Source: GWF2-38-69 sp965228125
Lineage (GTDB): Bacteria; Verrucomicrobiota; Lentisphaeria; Victivallales; GWF2-38-69
NCBI GenBank assembly: GCA_965228125.1
Contig: OZ245791.1
Location: 930,001-994,000 of the forward strand
Length of the DNA: 64,000 bases
Direction: 5' to 3'
This document shows positions 43,170 to 51,868 of the stretch, one piece after another. The notes under the pieces were generated by a model, which worked only from the letters and a program-made list of their open reading frames with translations, was not told the origin of the DNA and ran no database searches. The first letter of the stretch is position 1. The number at the start of each line of letters is the position of its first letter. Both the position numbers and the translations under genes were made by a program.

Positions 43170-44624
43170 TCAGTTGGACAGGAAGCACCACTCATCGCCT
43201 TTTACTTTCAGGGTTTTTACAATGTCGTACTGTTTCAAATCCTCGGAATAAGGAGCAAGGACACAGACATCTTTTTTTGCCATAACCTCGGCTAATTCCT
43301 TGTTGCTATTTAATACAGGGACATTTTTATTCAGGTAATAGTTAATGGCTCCTCGCATATACTCCGTTTCCGAATAGAGATATAGGTTTTTCTGTTTCAA
43401 ATCAGACTTTTTATAGTAATTGAAGATTGTTATACATGTATATTTTTTATTGTTTGCGAAAGCGACAATCAGCCCTGCTGTAACAAATCCGACTAACAGA
43501 AGGGCTGAGACTGCGAGGGTTATTTTTTTCCAGTTAAACTTACTTAGGAATTCGACTTTCGTAATCAGATTTTCAATCAGAAGCGCCATAATTACTGCAG
43601 TTGCAGGATAAAGAGGCAATAAGTAAACAGGGCGTTTGCCTGTCGATAGACTGAAAAGAAGGAAGGGGAAAATTATCCAGCAGAAAAGAAAGCGATTATC
43701 TCTGTTTAATGGGAACTTAATTTTTTTGTAGATCATAAAAGCTGCTACAATTCCGAGAACTACAGTCCAGGGGAGGAATTGTTCGGGTAACTTACCAAGG
43801 TAATACCAAGCTGGGTTTTCGTGTTGCTTGTATGAACCGAAAAATCTTCCGAATGTGTTGATTACTGCTACAGTATGAACCGCATCATATCCGAATTTCT
43901 CATACAATTGGAGCATCCAGAGCCCCACAGGGATAAATGAAAGAATGGAGCAGAGGATTAAGCTAATCCAGGATTTCAGATAAATGGATTTATTAAGTAT
44001 TGATTCAATTAGCAGCCAAAAGAAAAGAGCGCAGGAAGGGACAGCTAAGCCAAGCAACGATTTAGTCATTATTCCGAAGCCAAATGAAGCTATCAAAATT
44101 AAACACCAAATGAATATTTTAGAGAATTTTTCTTTGTTTAGGAATGAAGTGTGGATTGTGTAGAAAGAATACATTGAAGCAACAATGAAAAAACAAAGCA
44201 TCATATCTACCAAACATCTGTTGCCTATAGACCAGAACTGTCCTGTGGTTGCTGCTATTATTCCAGCCATAAAAGCTGTGATGGGTTCATGCCCCATTTT
44301 TCTTACAAGAACAAAAATCAGAAGCACTGAGAAAATAGCGCACAAAGCCGAGGACAATCTTGAGGCAAAAAGAGTCTTGCCGATAATCTTGTATGATATT
44401 GCAGTAGTCCAATAATAGAGCGGAGGGTATTCAAGGAACTCTTCTCCATTCAGATATGGCATAGCGTACTCTCCTGTTCTAGCCATATTGGCGGAAATAC
44501 CTGCCACACGGGTTTCATCAGTTTTCCATAACTCCTTAAACCCTATAGCGCTTAGGTAGATAACAGCCGAAAAAATTAACAGGAATACAAAACATTGCCT
44601 GCTTGTAAGGACGTTGTTATTCAA
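43170..44624 (-). CDS. ArnT/PMT-like family 39/83 glycosyltransferase, polytopic
   Basis: This multi-span inner-membrane protein has about 11 hydrophobic segments and the GT-C signature after the first: KELWKTDETRVAGISANM (periplasmic Asp-Glu) followed by LEYPPLYYW. Such enzymes transfer sugars from polyprenyl-phosphate carriers to lipid A or proteins. I prefer the TTG at 44624, because aaaggag lies eight bases before it, over the TTG at 44654 that overlaps the upstream gene; the protein is then 484 residues. It is paired with a family 2 glycosyltransferase in a minus-strand two-gene operon that could build and attach a glycan. Confidence 0.82.
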   Translation of the reverse strand: MNNNVLTSRQCFVFLLIFSAVIYLSAIGFKELWKTDETRVAGISANMARTGEYAMPYLNGEEFLEYPPLYYWTTAISYKIIGKTLFASRLSSALCAIFSVLLIFVLVRKMGHEPITAFMAGIIAATTGQFWSIGNRCLVDMMLCFFIVASMYSFYTIHTSFLNKEKFSKIFIWCLILIASFGFGIMTKSLLGLAVPSCALFFWLLIESILNKSIYLKSWISLILCSILSFIPVGLWMLQLYEKFGYDAVHTVAVINTFGRFFGSYKQHENPAWYYLGKLPEQFLPWTVVLGIVAAFMIYKKIKFPLNRDNRFLFCWIIFPFLLFSLSTGKRPVYLLPLYPATAVIMALLIENLITKVEFLSKFNWKKITLAVSALLLVGFVTAGLIVAFANNKKYTCITIFNYYKKSDLKQKNLYLYSETEYMRGAINYYLNKNVPVLNSNKELAEVMAKKDVCVLAPYSEDLKQYDIVKTLKVKGDEWCFLSN

Positions 44625-44650
44625 ACTCTTGTCTCCTTTTGTAGTTAAAA

Positions 44651-45472
44651 TCAATCCAGAGAATTGTCGTTCAGAATTTGTTCGAACTCTAAAGCCTTTA
44701 ATTCTTTCATTATACGGTTGTATGCTTTAGGAGTTCCTGTCCGTTTCCCGCCAAGCTCAGGATTTAGAATCATAGTAGCATGATTGAGGTGCTTTATGTA
44801 ATTAATAAGTTCATTAGATGGCAAAAACAGCATTTCATATCCGGCATCAATAAGCTTCCTGTGAAGGACCCTTCCGGCTGTGTCAGCGCCATCAAAAAAG
44901 CATGTATTGCACTTCCTGATCACATCGGTTCTGTAAAGCGCGCAATGGCTTCTGAGATAGAGATAATTATCGCCAACCCCTTCAATTTTGTGATCCTTCT
45001 TACGGAGGATTTTAGTTTGAACGAACGTCTCTACAGATTTACCGAATTCTTTGAGAAATGACATTTGTTCAAGTTTCCAACTCCCTACTCCGGCAATCTT
45101 GTCGGACGCTTCAATTTTGCCTAAAAGGAAATCGAGCCAGTTGTCATTTATTACAAAGGTATCAGTATGTATAGATAGGACAAAAGGTGTATCAACTTGC
45201 GATAGTCCCATATCCAAAGCCCTTGCATGCATAGGAGCCGGGTCTTCTTTATCAGTGAATTTGCGTTCTATAAGATTGATCCATTTAATTGAGCGCAGGT
45301 ATTCGAGCGATTCATCAGCCGAATTGTTATCTATTACTATAACTTTTATTCTGCTTAGATCAGTGTGTTTTTTAATTAGTCTTAGGCAGAGTTTAGCTAG
45401 TTGCAGGGTTTTATAATGAGGTATAAGAATAGTTAATTTAGGCTTACTTGACAGAGTATTTTGACTTTCCAT
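44651..45472 (-). CDS. Family 2 glycosyltransferase
   Basis: The 273-residue cytoplasmic GT-A fold enzyme opens with PKLTILIPHYKTLQLAKLCL, then VIVIDNNSADESLEYL (nucleotide-binding Asp) and a DxD-like SIHTDTFV. The region ALDMGLSQVDTPFVL is typical of GT2. The C-terminal end is Glu/Leu-rich without membrane segments. The donor and acceptor are not predictable. It lies just upstream of the ArnT-like gene, possibly supplying the polyprenyl-linked sugar. Confidence 0.85.
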   Translation of the reverse strand: MESQNTLSSKPKLTILIPHYKTLQLAKLCLRLIKKHTDLSRIKVIVIDNNSADESLEYLRSIKWINLIERKFTDKEDPAPMHARALDMGLSQVDTPFVLSIHTDTFVINDNWLDFLLGKIEASDKIAGVGSWKLEQMSFLKEFGKSVETFVQTKILRKKDHKIEGVGDNYLYLRSHCALYRTDVIRKCNTCFFDGADTAGRVLHRKLIDAGYEMLFLPSNELINYIKHLNHATMILNPELGGKRTGTPKAYNRIMKELKALEFEQILNDNSLD

Positions 45473-45622
45473 AGGGGTTTGTCCTGTTTTTTATTTTAAA
45501 AAACTTTACGAACGATAACTAAATTATACACAAAACAAAAGGAAAGGTAACTGCGAAACAGTATTTTTGACAATTGTAGAAGAATCAAATAACATATTCA
45601 TACTTTGATTAGCTAACTTAAT

Positions 45623-45645
45623 AGGCTTTACTTCAAATAAAGCCT
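45623..45645. promoter_or_regulatory. Perfect palindrome in the divergent glycosyltransferase/lipoprotein region
   Basis: Arms aggcttta (45623-45630) and taaagcct (45638-45645) are perfect 8-mers with a 7-base spacer, 55 bp before the lipoprotein start. There is no T-run on either side, so an operator or an mRNA hairpin is more likely than a terminator. Confidence 0.35.
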
Positions 45646-45699
45646 GTACTAAAATCTCGAATAACATTTTAAAACTTTAGATCTGAAGAGAAAGATATT

Positions 45700-46428
45700 A
45701 TGTTCGCAAAAATATTATGCAGGCTATTTGTTTGTGCTTTTGCATCTTGTGTTGTTTCTTCTTGTACCTGCGAACAATTTGGATATCCAGCAAATGGCTC
45801 CTTTATGACAGAAGTATCCCTTATACCTCTTATCGACAAAACCGTAGAGGTTATTCCGTTTCAAGACTACAGGGCGGTTGATTCGAATACAAACATGTAT
45901 ATACTTTGGTTAATACCCTGTTTCCCTTATGGTTACGGAGTTTATGAACGCCCTGAAAAAGCTAACTTTTTTACATCAATTAGCAAATACAAATTTGACC
46001 CGCCTGCGGATTTAGCCAGAGCTGCTTCAACTAGTTTTCAGTTATCCAACCTTTTCAAAAATGTACAATACAGCAATATTCAGGGGGAATATAAGGCTGA
46101 CTACATTCTAAGCGGTAAAATTTACTCGACACAATACACAGGAAGAAGGTTCTCTTACTGCACATCTTTTCTAAACACTATATTCTGGACTTTGGGCGCT
46201 CCTCTTGGAACATCATATAACCGTATGGCATTTTCTGTATTCCTTAAGAACCGGAACGGCGATATCATCTGGCAATATTCCGGCGACAAAAACGATTATG
46301 TGGTTGAGTGGATTTATGATTCTCATGACGACTGCAGTATGTATCCTGCACTAACTAACCAAATTCTTAATGAAGCAATTATGGACCTTTACAACAATTC
46401 CATAGCTAACCCGAATTTACTAAAATAA
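45700..46428 (+). CDS. Hypothetical lipoprotein
   Basis: I do not recognise the family. The 242-residue protein has a lipoprotein signal (LFVCAFASCVVSSC, lipid Cys22). The mature part includes a hydrophobic stretch (MYILWLIPCFPYGYGVYERP), then ADLARAASTSFQLSNLF and a strand-rich region (ADYILSGKIYSTQY, AFSVFLKNRNGDIIWQYSG). This layout resembles lipoproteins that form beta-sheet assemblies on the outer membrane, in which a DYILSG..I strand is common, but no named family can be given. The ribosome binding site is gaagag. It precedes fucP by 39 bp. Confidence 0.75.
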   Translation: MFAKILCRLFVCAFASCVVSSCTCEQFGYPANGSFMTEVSLIPLIDKTVEVIPFQDYRAVDSNTNMYILWLIPCFPYGYGVYERPEKANFFTSISKYKFDPPADLARAASTSFQLSNLFKNVQYSNIQGEYKADYILSGKIYSTQYTGRRFSYCTSFLNTIFWTLGAPLGTSYNRMAFSVFLKNRNGDIIWQYSGDKNDYVVEWIYDSHDDCSMYPALTNQILNEAIMDLYNNSIANPNLLK

Positions 46429-46467
46429 TTTTTTGACGACGAAATAAAAATAATAGGGATATTTTTT

Positions 46468-47787
46468 ATGAGTAAAACAAAAACAGTGCAGTATTCGGAC
46501 GGTTATCTGGACAAAACCCCTATTTTTCAATTTATTCTTCTTTCATGCCTTTTCCCGCTGTGGGGAGCTGCGGCAAGTTTGAATGATATTCTCATCACCC
46601 AATTCAAGAGTATTTTTGCGTTGAGCGATTTCGCTTCAGCGTTAGTGCAGAGCGCATTTTATGGAGGTTATTTTATTATTGCAATACCGGCATCTCTCGT
46701 GATTAAAAATACGACCTATAAGTTTGCTATTTTAACAGGCCTGACTTTCTACATAGTTGGATGCGCACTTTTTTTCCCAGCTTCAAAAATGGCTACTTAT
46801 ACGATGTTTCTAGTTGCTATTTTTGCTATCGCTATAGGGTTAAGTTTTCTTGAAACAGCCTCCAATACATACAGTTCTATGATAGGGCCTCAAAAATACG
46901 CCACACTTCGACTTAATATCAGCCAGACTTTCTATCCTATAGGAGCGGCTCTTGGTATTATCCTTGGTAAATACCTTGTTTTTCAAAAAGGCGAAAGCCT
47001 TCACAATCAGATTGCCGGAATGTCTGGAGAAAAACTCCGCTTATTCAAACTTGAAACACTTCAGCATACTCTTCAACCTTATACGTATCTAATTTATATA
47101 TTACTAGCAGTAGCGATACTTTTTCTGATCACAAAATACCCGAAATGCAAAGTTCAAAAAACTCTGGAGAACAAAAAAGAATTGCACCCCGGAACAATGG
47201 AAACTCTTCGTTATCTCTGTACTAACAAGCGTTTCCGCAAGGGCATAATAGCCCAGTTCCTATATGTGGGAATGCAGGTAACTGTCTGGTCATTTACCTT
47301 GCGTCTGGCATTGAACATCGACAAAACTATCAATGAACGCGATGCTTCGACCTTTATGATATACAGCTTTGCGGCGTTCTTTGCAGGGAAGTTTATCGCA
47401 AATTTTCTGATGACAAAGTTCAAACCGATAAAAGTCCTACTAGTATATTCTATAATCGGTTCTCTTTTACTAGTTTATGTGATTTTAATACCGAACATCA
47501 CCGCCATTTACGCAGCTATTGCCGTCAGCGTATTGTTTGGCCCATGCTGGCCAACGATTTATGCCGAGAATCTGGCTGCCATAGATAACAAATATACCGA
47601 AATCGGCGGAGCCGTTATCGTCATGTCAATTGTTGGCGGAGCCGTAATACCCGCTGTACATGGTTTTGTGTCCGATACCATTCACTCAATGCAGCATGCG
47701 TTTGTCGTCCCTCTATTGTGTTTTATGTATGTAGGATACTACTTCTATACTGAAATTAAAAACAGCAAAGCTCATGGGGAGAAATGA
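46468..47787 (+). CDS. fucP: FucP-like sugar:H+ symporter (MFS)
   Basis: The 439-residue, 12-span major facilitator is closely FucP-like: FPLWGAAASLNDILITQF contains the proton-relay Asp40 and SFLETASNTYS the Glu129, with the same spacing as Asp46/Glu135 of the E. coli fucose transporter. ALVQSAFYGGYF is also a family mark. It should import fucose or a related deoxy- or hexose sugar. The next gene overlaps or abuts it (ATGA), and that gene is a sugar-epimerase-like protein, which supports a carbohydrate role. Substrate assignment is by family only. Confidence 0.85.
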   Translation: MSKTKTVQYSDGYLDKTPIFQFILLSCLFPLWGAAASLNDILITQFKSIFALSDFASALVQSAFYGGYFIIAIPASLVIKNTTYKFAILTGLTFYIVGCALFFPASKMATYTMFLVAIFAIAIGLSFLETASNTYSSMIGPQKYATLRLNISQTFYPIGAALGIILGKYLVFQKGESLHNQIAGMSGEKLRLFKLETLQHTLQPYTYLIYILLAVAILFLITKYPKCKVQKTLENKKELHPGTMETLRYLCTNKRFRKGIIAQFLYVGMQVTVWSFTLRLALNIDKTINERDASTFMIYSFAAFFAGKFIANFLMTKFKPIKVLLVYSIIGSLLLVYVILIPNITAIYAAIAVSVLFGPCWPTIYAENLAAIDNKYTEIGGAVIVMSIVGGAVIPAVHGFVSDTIHSMQHAFVVPLLCFMYVGYYFYTEIKNSKAHGEK

Positions 47788-47789
47788 GT

Positions 47790-48803
47790 ATGAAAGGAAG
47801 AATAGAACTTCAGAGAAATTTTTTCGACAAAGCCCCGTCTGTTATTTACCAGAGTGAGGATTTCATAATTTCAATGTTTCGTTACGATTCCGGGGTAGAA
47901 GGCCTTGAATTGAAAAACTCCAGGGGCAGAATGGTTGTCCTTCCTTATATGGGACAAATCATTTGGGATCTAGAGTTTGACGGAGTAAACATGAAGATGA
48001 AAAATATGTTTACGGAGCCCAAAAAAGCCGCCTGTATAATTGATACTTATGGGTGCTTTGCTTATCATTCTGGACTGATTAGAAATGGATGTCCAAGCCC
48101 GCAGGATGATCATATTTTACACGGAGAGATGCCTTGTGCCGAAATGGACAAAGCATGGCTTGAGATAACAAAAGACAGTGTCACAATAACAGGAAGCGTT
48201 GAATATGTAAAAGGTTTTGGTCATCGCTATATTGCTCAACCAGGCGCTACAATGTTTGCAGCTAAGTCTCATATAGAAATAAAAATGAATGTTAAAAATC
48301 TGGCAAGCATACCGATGCCGCTTCAATATATGTGCCATACAAACTATGCTTATTTAGCCCATGCCAAGCTAACACAAAATATCCCTGACTCAGGCATTGT
48401 TCTTCGTGAAACAATCCCCGATCATGTTAAACCGACTCCAAAATGGATAGAATTCAATAACGAACTTCTCGCAAGTAAAGTTCCTATAAAAGTTTTAGAC
48501 AAACCCGAAATGTACGACCCTGAGATAGTTTTCTTTGCTGACAGGTTAGATAAATATCAAAAGAAAGCTCATTTTGAAATGACTTCTCCTAGTGGAATTA
48601 CTCTGTTTTCTGAATTTGATACTACAGACCTGAAGTATGCCACTCGTTGGATTCTGTATAATGGCGACCAGCAGGTTGGGGCCTTTGTTCTTCCTGCCAC
48701 CTGCCGGCCTGAAGGTTTCCTTGCCGCTCAAAAAGCAGGAACTCTAATCATGCTCGCTCCGAATCAAGAGAAATCATTCCAAATCATCTCTGGCAAAAAA
48801 TGA
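47790..48803 (+). CDS. Aldose 1-epimerase-like (galactose mutarotase fold, DUF4432-type)
   Basis: The protein has about 337 residues. The fold-specific segments are GRMVVLPYMGQIIWDLEFDG near residue 50, a DDHILHGEMP motif carrying the conserved His-Gly, and a beta-sandwich body with PLQYMCHTNYAYL. These point to the DUF4432/aldose-1-epimerase superfamily that acts on sugar rings. Two ATGs compete: 47784 overlaps the fucP stop, but 47790 has ggag eight bases upstream and is preferred. Pairing with fucP suggests that it prepares an imported sugar anomer. The precise sugar is unknown. Confidence 0.75.
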   Translation: MKGRIELQRNFFDKAPSVIYQSEDFIISMFRYDSGVEGLELKNSRGRMVVLPYMGQIIWDLEFDGVNMKMKNMFTEPKKAACIIDTYGCFAYHSGLIRNGCPSPQDDHILHGEMPCAEMDKAWLEITKDSVTITGSVEYVKGFGHRYIAQPGATMFAAKSHIEIKMNVKNLASIPMPLQYMCHTNYAYLAHAKLTQNIPDSGIVLRETIPDHVKPTPKWIEFNNELLASKVPIKVLDKPEMYDPEIVFFADRLDKYQKKAHFEMTSPSGITLFSEFDTTDLKYATRWILYNGDQQVGAFVLPATCRPEGFLAAQKAGTLIMLAPNQEKSFQIISGKK

Positions 48804-48993
48804 TAAAACAGACAACGTAACTACAAAAGTCTAAAGTCGGATTTTAGCCTTGCTTTAATACAAAAAACATTGCGAATTCTGCTACTGTTCAATTTCAAAT
48901 AAATGCTATTCTTGTCTAATTTTGAAATACATGGTATGGTAGTAAAAGAATATTGAGCAAGTAAAAATAAAAAAAAGAAAAATTGTGTCATTT

Positions 48994-49764
48994 ATGAAGA
49001 CTAAAAACGAAATCACTAGAAATTGGCTTCCGAGATATACTGGTACCCCTCTTGAAGAATTTGGAGAGTACATACTCCTAACCAACTTCTCAAAATATGT
49101 CAAAAATTTTGCAGACAAATTTAATGTCGAGATACGCGGTCTGGAAAACCCGATGCAGACAGCTACAGCCAACAATATTACCATTATCAATTTCGGAATG
49201 GGTAGCGCGATGGCAGCTACTATTATGGATCTTCTCTCGTCCATCAACCCAAAAGCTGCCCTGTTTCTAGGTAAATGCGGAAGTCTAAAAGAAAAGATAA
49301 AAGTTGGTGATATTATCCTGCCGATTGCTGCAATCAGAGGCGAAGGAAGCAGCAATGAATACCTACCTCCTGAAGTACCGGCCCTCCCCTCTTTCAGGCT
49401 TCAACAGGCGGTTTCCGCCATGATAAAAAAACATGATCTGGACTATTGGACCGGCACTATTTATACCACCAATAGAAGAGTTTGGGAGCATGATGATCAA
49501 TTCAAGAAATACCTGACCAAAATCAGAGTCGCCGGAATAGACATGGAAACCGCAACTATCTTTGTCGTTGGGTTCGCTAACACCATTCCCCGCGGTGCGT
49601 TGCTTCTTGTATCAGACTGCCCAATGACTCCCGAAGGAGTTAAAACAGAAGAAAGCGACAAGAATGTCAACAAGTATTATGTAGAAAAACACCTTGAAAT
49701 AGGGATAGATTCCCTCATTGAACTTATCGATTCTGGAGAATCAGTCAAACACCTTAGATTCTAA
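48994..49764 (+). CDS. amn: AMP nucleosidase (short form)
   Basis: The enzyme cleaves AMP to adenine and ribose 5-phosphate. The 256-residue sequence follows the short, Bacteroidetes-like AMP nucleosidase across its whole length: ENEITRNW-type start, WLPRYTGTPLEEFGEYILLT, FGMGSAMAATIMDLL, FLGKCGSL, LPIAAIRGEGSSNEYLPPE, TTNRRVWEHD and the C-terminal SVKHLRF. The start at ATG 48994 agrees with homologues; a GTG at 48985 is unlikely. No strong Shine-Dalgarno is visible. It is monocistronic and convergent with terC. Confidence 0.93.
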   Translation: MKTKNEITRNWLPRYTGTPLEEFGEYILLTNFSKYVKNFADKFNVEIRGLENPMQTATANNITIINFGMGSAMAATIMDLLSSINPKAALFLGKCGSLKEKIKVGDIILPIAAIRGEGSSNEYLPPEVPALPSFRLQQAVSAMIKKHDLDYWTGTIYTTNRRVWEHDDQFKKYLTKIRVAGIDMETATIFVVGFANTIPRGALLLVSDCPMTPEGVKTEESDKNVNKYYVEKHLEIGIDSLIELIDSGESVKHLRF

Positions 49765-49795
49765 ATACTATCTCCCCTCCCTTAAAAATAGAGAT

Positions 49796-50548
49796 TTATT
49801 TTATATCACATTGTGGTTTGATTTTAACGGTATCTTTCCCTTCGCCCTTCATTTTTCTTTTCTTCCTATTGAAATCATACCGCATTTTCAGGAGTTCCAC
49901 TACTAAAGCAAAACCCATTGGAAGATATATATACTCCCTGGGCATGGATTTATGTATCCCTTCCATGAATATTGTCACGCCGATGGTTACAAGGAACGCA
50001 AGCGCCAAAATTTTAATAGAGGCATGCCCTATAATAAATTCTCCGATCGGGCCGGCAAACCACAGTATAGCCATAAACGACAAAACAACGGCTGCAATAA
50101 TAATCCATACATGATTGGTTAACCCTATTGCTGTGATTACAGAATCCACAGAGAAAACTATATCAAGCATAACTATCTGGGAAATAACAGATGCAAAACG
50201 ATTCGAAACTTTGCAGGATTTCTCTTCGGTTTCCTCCTCCTTAAGTTCGACCGTAGAATGAATCTCTGATACAGCTTTCCATAAAAGAAAAAGCCCCCCA
50301 ACAATCAATATCACATCTCTCATTGACAACCCGTAAATAATAGGATGTCTGAAGTCAGCAAGTTTGACCAATATGCAAATAAATAAAATTCTGGCAGCTA
50401 AAGCAAAAAGCAGGCCAAAAAACCTTGCTCTTTTTCTCTCATCGACGGAGAGTTTGCTTACAAAAATGGAAATAACCAGAACATTGTCAATACCAAGAAC
50501 TATTTCTAATCCAAAAAGAAGCAATAATAATCCCAATGAATCAAGCAT
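49796..50548 (-). CDS. TerC-family integral membrane protein
   Basis: The 250-residue membrane protein has seven hydrophobic segments and the TerC marks LEIVLGIDNVLVISIF and DIVFSVDSVITAIG, each with a conserved Asp in the membrane. Family members (TerC, Alx, YkoY) are linked to metal, chiefly manganese, export and tellurite resistance; function here is inferred from the family. The start is put at ATG 50548 (MLDSLGLLLLLFG), which has gagg nine bases upstream; a TTG at 50563 is less likely. The Lys-rich C-terminus (FNRKKRKMKGEGK) is cytoplasmic. Confidence 0.88.
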   Translation of the reverse strand: MLDSLGLLLLLFGLEIVLGIDNVLVISIFVSKLSVDERKRARFFGLLFALAARILFICILVKLADFRHPIIYGLSMRDVILIVGGLFLLWKAVSEIHSTVELKEEETEEKSCKVSNRFASVISQIVMLDIVFSVDSVITAIGLTNHVWIIIAAVVLSFMAILWFAGPIGEFIIGHASIKILALAFLVTIGVTIFMEGIHKSMPREYIYLPMGFALVVELLKMRYDFNRKKRKMKGEGKDTVKIKPQCDIK

Positions 50549-50644
50549 TCGATTAAACCTCAATTGTGTTTTAATGTGATTTAAGTAATAATATATAATA
50601 TCGTTTAAAACTGAAATTAACCTTATGAGTTCTCAGAGAGTTAT

Positions 50645-51379
50645 ATGGAATATATAGTTAAGGTCAACGGTAAAGAGTACGGACCAATTGAAGATGACAT
50701 CCTTGTCAGGTGGGTAGAAGATGGACGAGTTCTTTCTGATTCTCATGTAAGGAATTCAAAGCTTAATAACTGGAAAAGAGCTGATGATTTTGAATTCCTT
50801 AGAGATGCTTTTAAAACGCAACAGGCAAGGTTTAAAAAAATTCTGGACAACACAGAAAATACAGCGTTTCCTTCAAACCCCACAAGAATATTGAAACTGC
50901 TGCCTAAAGAGGATAAAAAGGACACCACAGGTGACTTTAAAAATAGCTTTCGCCCTGACAAGGCAGGAATTCTTGTAAGACTAAAAGCTGGAATAGCCGA
51001 CCTCGTTTTTGTGTTTACCTTCTTTTACCTTTCACTCATCATTACCTCATATTTTGCCGAATCTCTAAATACCAATAACTTTGTTATAATTTGCCTTCTC
51101 ATATTTTCCATTCATTTTTTTCTTGTACTGTTATATTTTGGAACAGCTTTGGGAGTATTCGCACAAACAGTCGGAATGTGGTATTATGGGCTGATACTCG
51201 TAAGAAATGGCGAAGAAGCAAATGAAGTTTTTCTCTTAAGGGCTTATTTCTATACAATTTTTATGTGTATTTTCTGGGTAATCTCCCCGATAATCAACTA
51301 TATCCTAGGCAAGAAAAGAGCTCTCCATGACATAATTACTGACACACAAATAGTCAAAATATCAGCCCGAAAAATTTAG
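50645..51379 (+). CDS. GYF_2 / RDD membrane protein
   Basis: The 244-residue protein has two parts. Residues 1-50 resemble the GYF_2 domain (YIVKVNGKEYGPIEDDILVRWV). Residues about 110-240 form an RDD domain with four hydrophobic segments; the family letters appear as RLKAGIADLVFVFTFFY and KKRALHDIITDT. RDD proteins are membrane proteins of poorly known role, some linked to ion transport. A charged linker lies between. It starts 97 bp after terC's divergent start and precedes rplU by 129 bp. Confidence 0.75.
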   Translation: MEYIVKVNGKEYGPIEDDILVRWVEDGRVLSDSHVRNSKLNNWKRADDFEFLRDAFKTQQARFKKILDNTENTAFPSNPTRILKLLPKEDKKDTTGDFKNSFRPDKAGILVRLKAGIADLVFVFTFFYLSLIITSYFAESLNTNNFVIICLLIFSIHFFLVLLYFGTALGVFAQTVGMWYYGLILVRNGEEANEVFLLRAYFYTIFMCIFWVISPIINYILGKKRALHDIITDTQIVKISARKI

Positions 51380-51419
51380 ACCTGTACTTTATAAATCCGA
51401 AGAATTGTTTTTTATTAGT

Positions 51420-51447
51420 TTGCAACTTACTTGAAGCGCTTTATATT
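51420..51447 (+). promoter_or_regulatory. Likely rplU promoter
   Basis: ttgcaa (51420-51425) and tatatt (51442-51447) are 16 bp apart and end 61 bp before the rplU ATG. The pair resembles the one proposed for nusA. Confidence 0.5.
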
Positions 51448-51508
51448 TTTCAGCTCTGTTGTTTAGAAAACTTCAAATATCATTTTTAGATACATTAAGG
51501 AGAAAGAA

Positions 51509-51820
51509 ATGCATGCTGTAATTCTTACAGGCGGAAAGCAATATAGAGTTCAAGCGGAAGAAATTATCGATGTTGAGCTTATCGATGGCAATGATGGTGA
51601 CAAAGTTGAGTTTACCGAAGTATTATCTGTTGGCGATGGCGCAGATGTCAAATTCGGAAATCCTACAGTCAGCGGAGCTAAAGTAGAAGGCGAAATAGTC
51701 AAGCACTTCCGCGGCGAAAAACTCATAGCTTTTAAATTCAAAAAACGCAAAGGCTACCACTTAAGAAAAGGTCACAGACAGAATCTGGTAAAAGTCAAAA
51801 TCTCTAAGATTACCGCTTAA
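51509..51820 (+). CDS. rplU: 50S ribosomal protein L21
   Basis: The 103-residue protein is L21 from end to end: HAVILTGGKQYRVQAEE at the start, GDKVEFTEVLSVGD, and the C-terminal FKFKKRKGYHLRKGHRQNLV with the L21 signature. The Shine-Dalgarno aaggag is strong. In most bacteria rpmA (L27) follows; here an intrinsic terminator and a radical SAM gene follow instead, so L27 is elsewhere. Confidence 0.96.
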   Translation: MHAVILTGGKQYRVQAEEIIDVELIDGNDGDKVEFTEVLSVGDGADVKFGNPTVSGAKVEGEIVKHFRGEKLIAFKFKKRKGYHLRKGHRQNLVKVKISKITA

Positions 51821-51837
51821 CAATCCCGAATTTTGCG

Positions 51838-51862
51838 AGGCGCATTAATTTGCGCCTTTTTC
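51838..51862 (+). terminator. Intrinsic terminator of rplU
   Basis: The stem aggcgca / tgcgcct (51838-51844 with 51851-51857) with a 6-base loop is followed by a T-run (51857-51861). It begins 17 bases after the rplU stop and ends seven bases before the next ATG. Confidence 0.88.
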
Positions 51863-51868
51863 GTTTTT

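Noticed and set aside
51833..51868. Upstream TTG start for the radical SAM protein
   Set aside because: It would begin inside the rplU terminator hairpin and add a hydrophobic segment not seen in the family.
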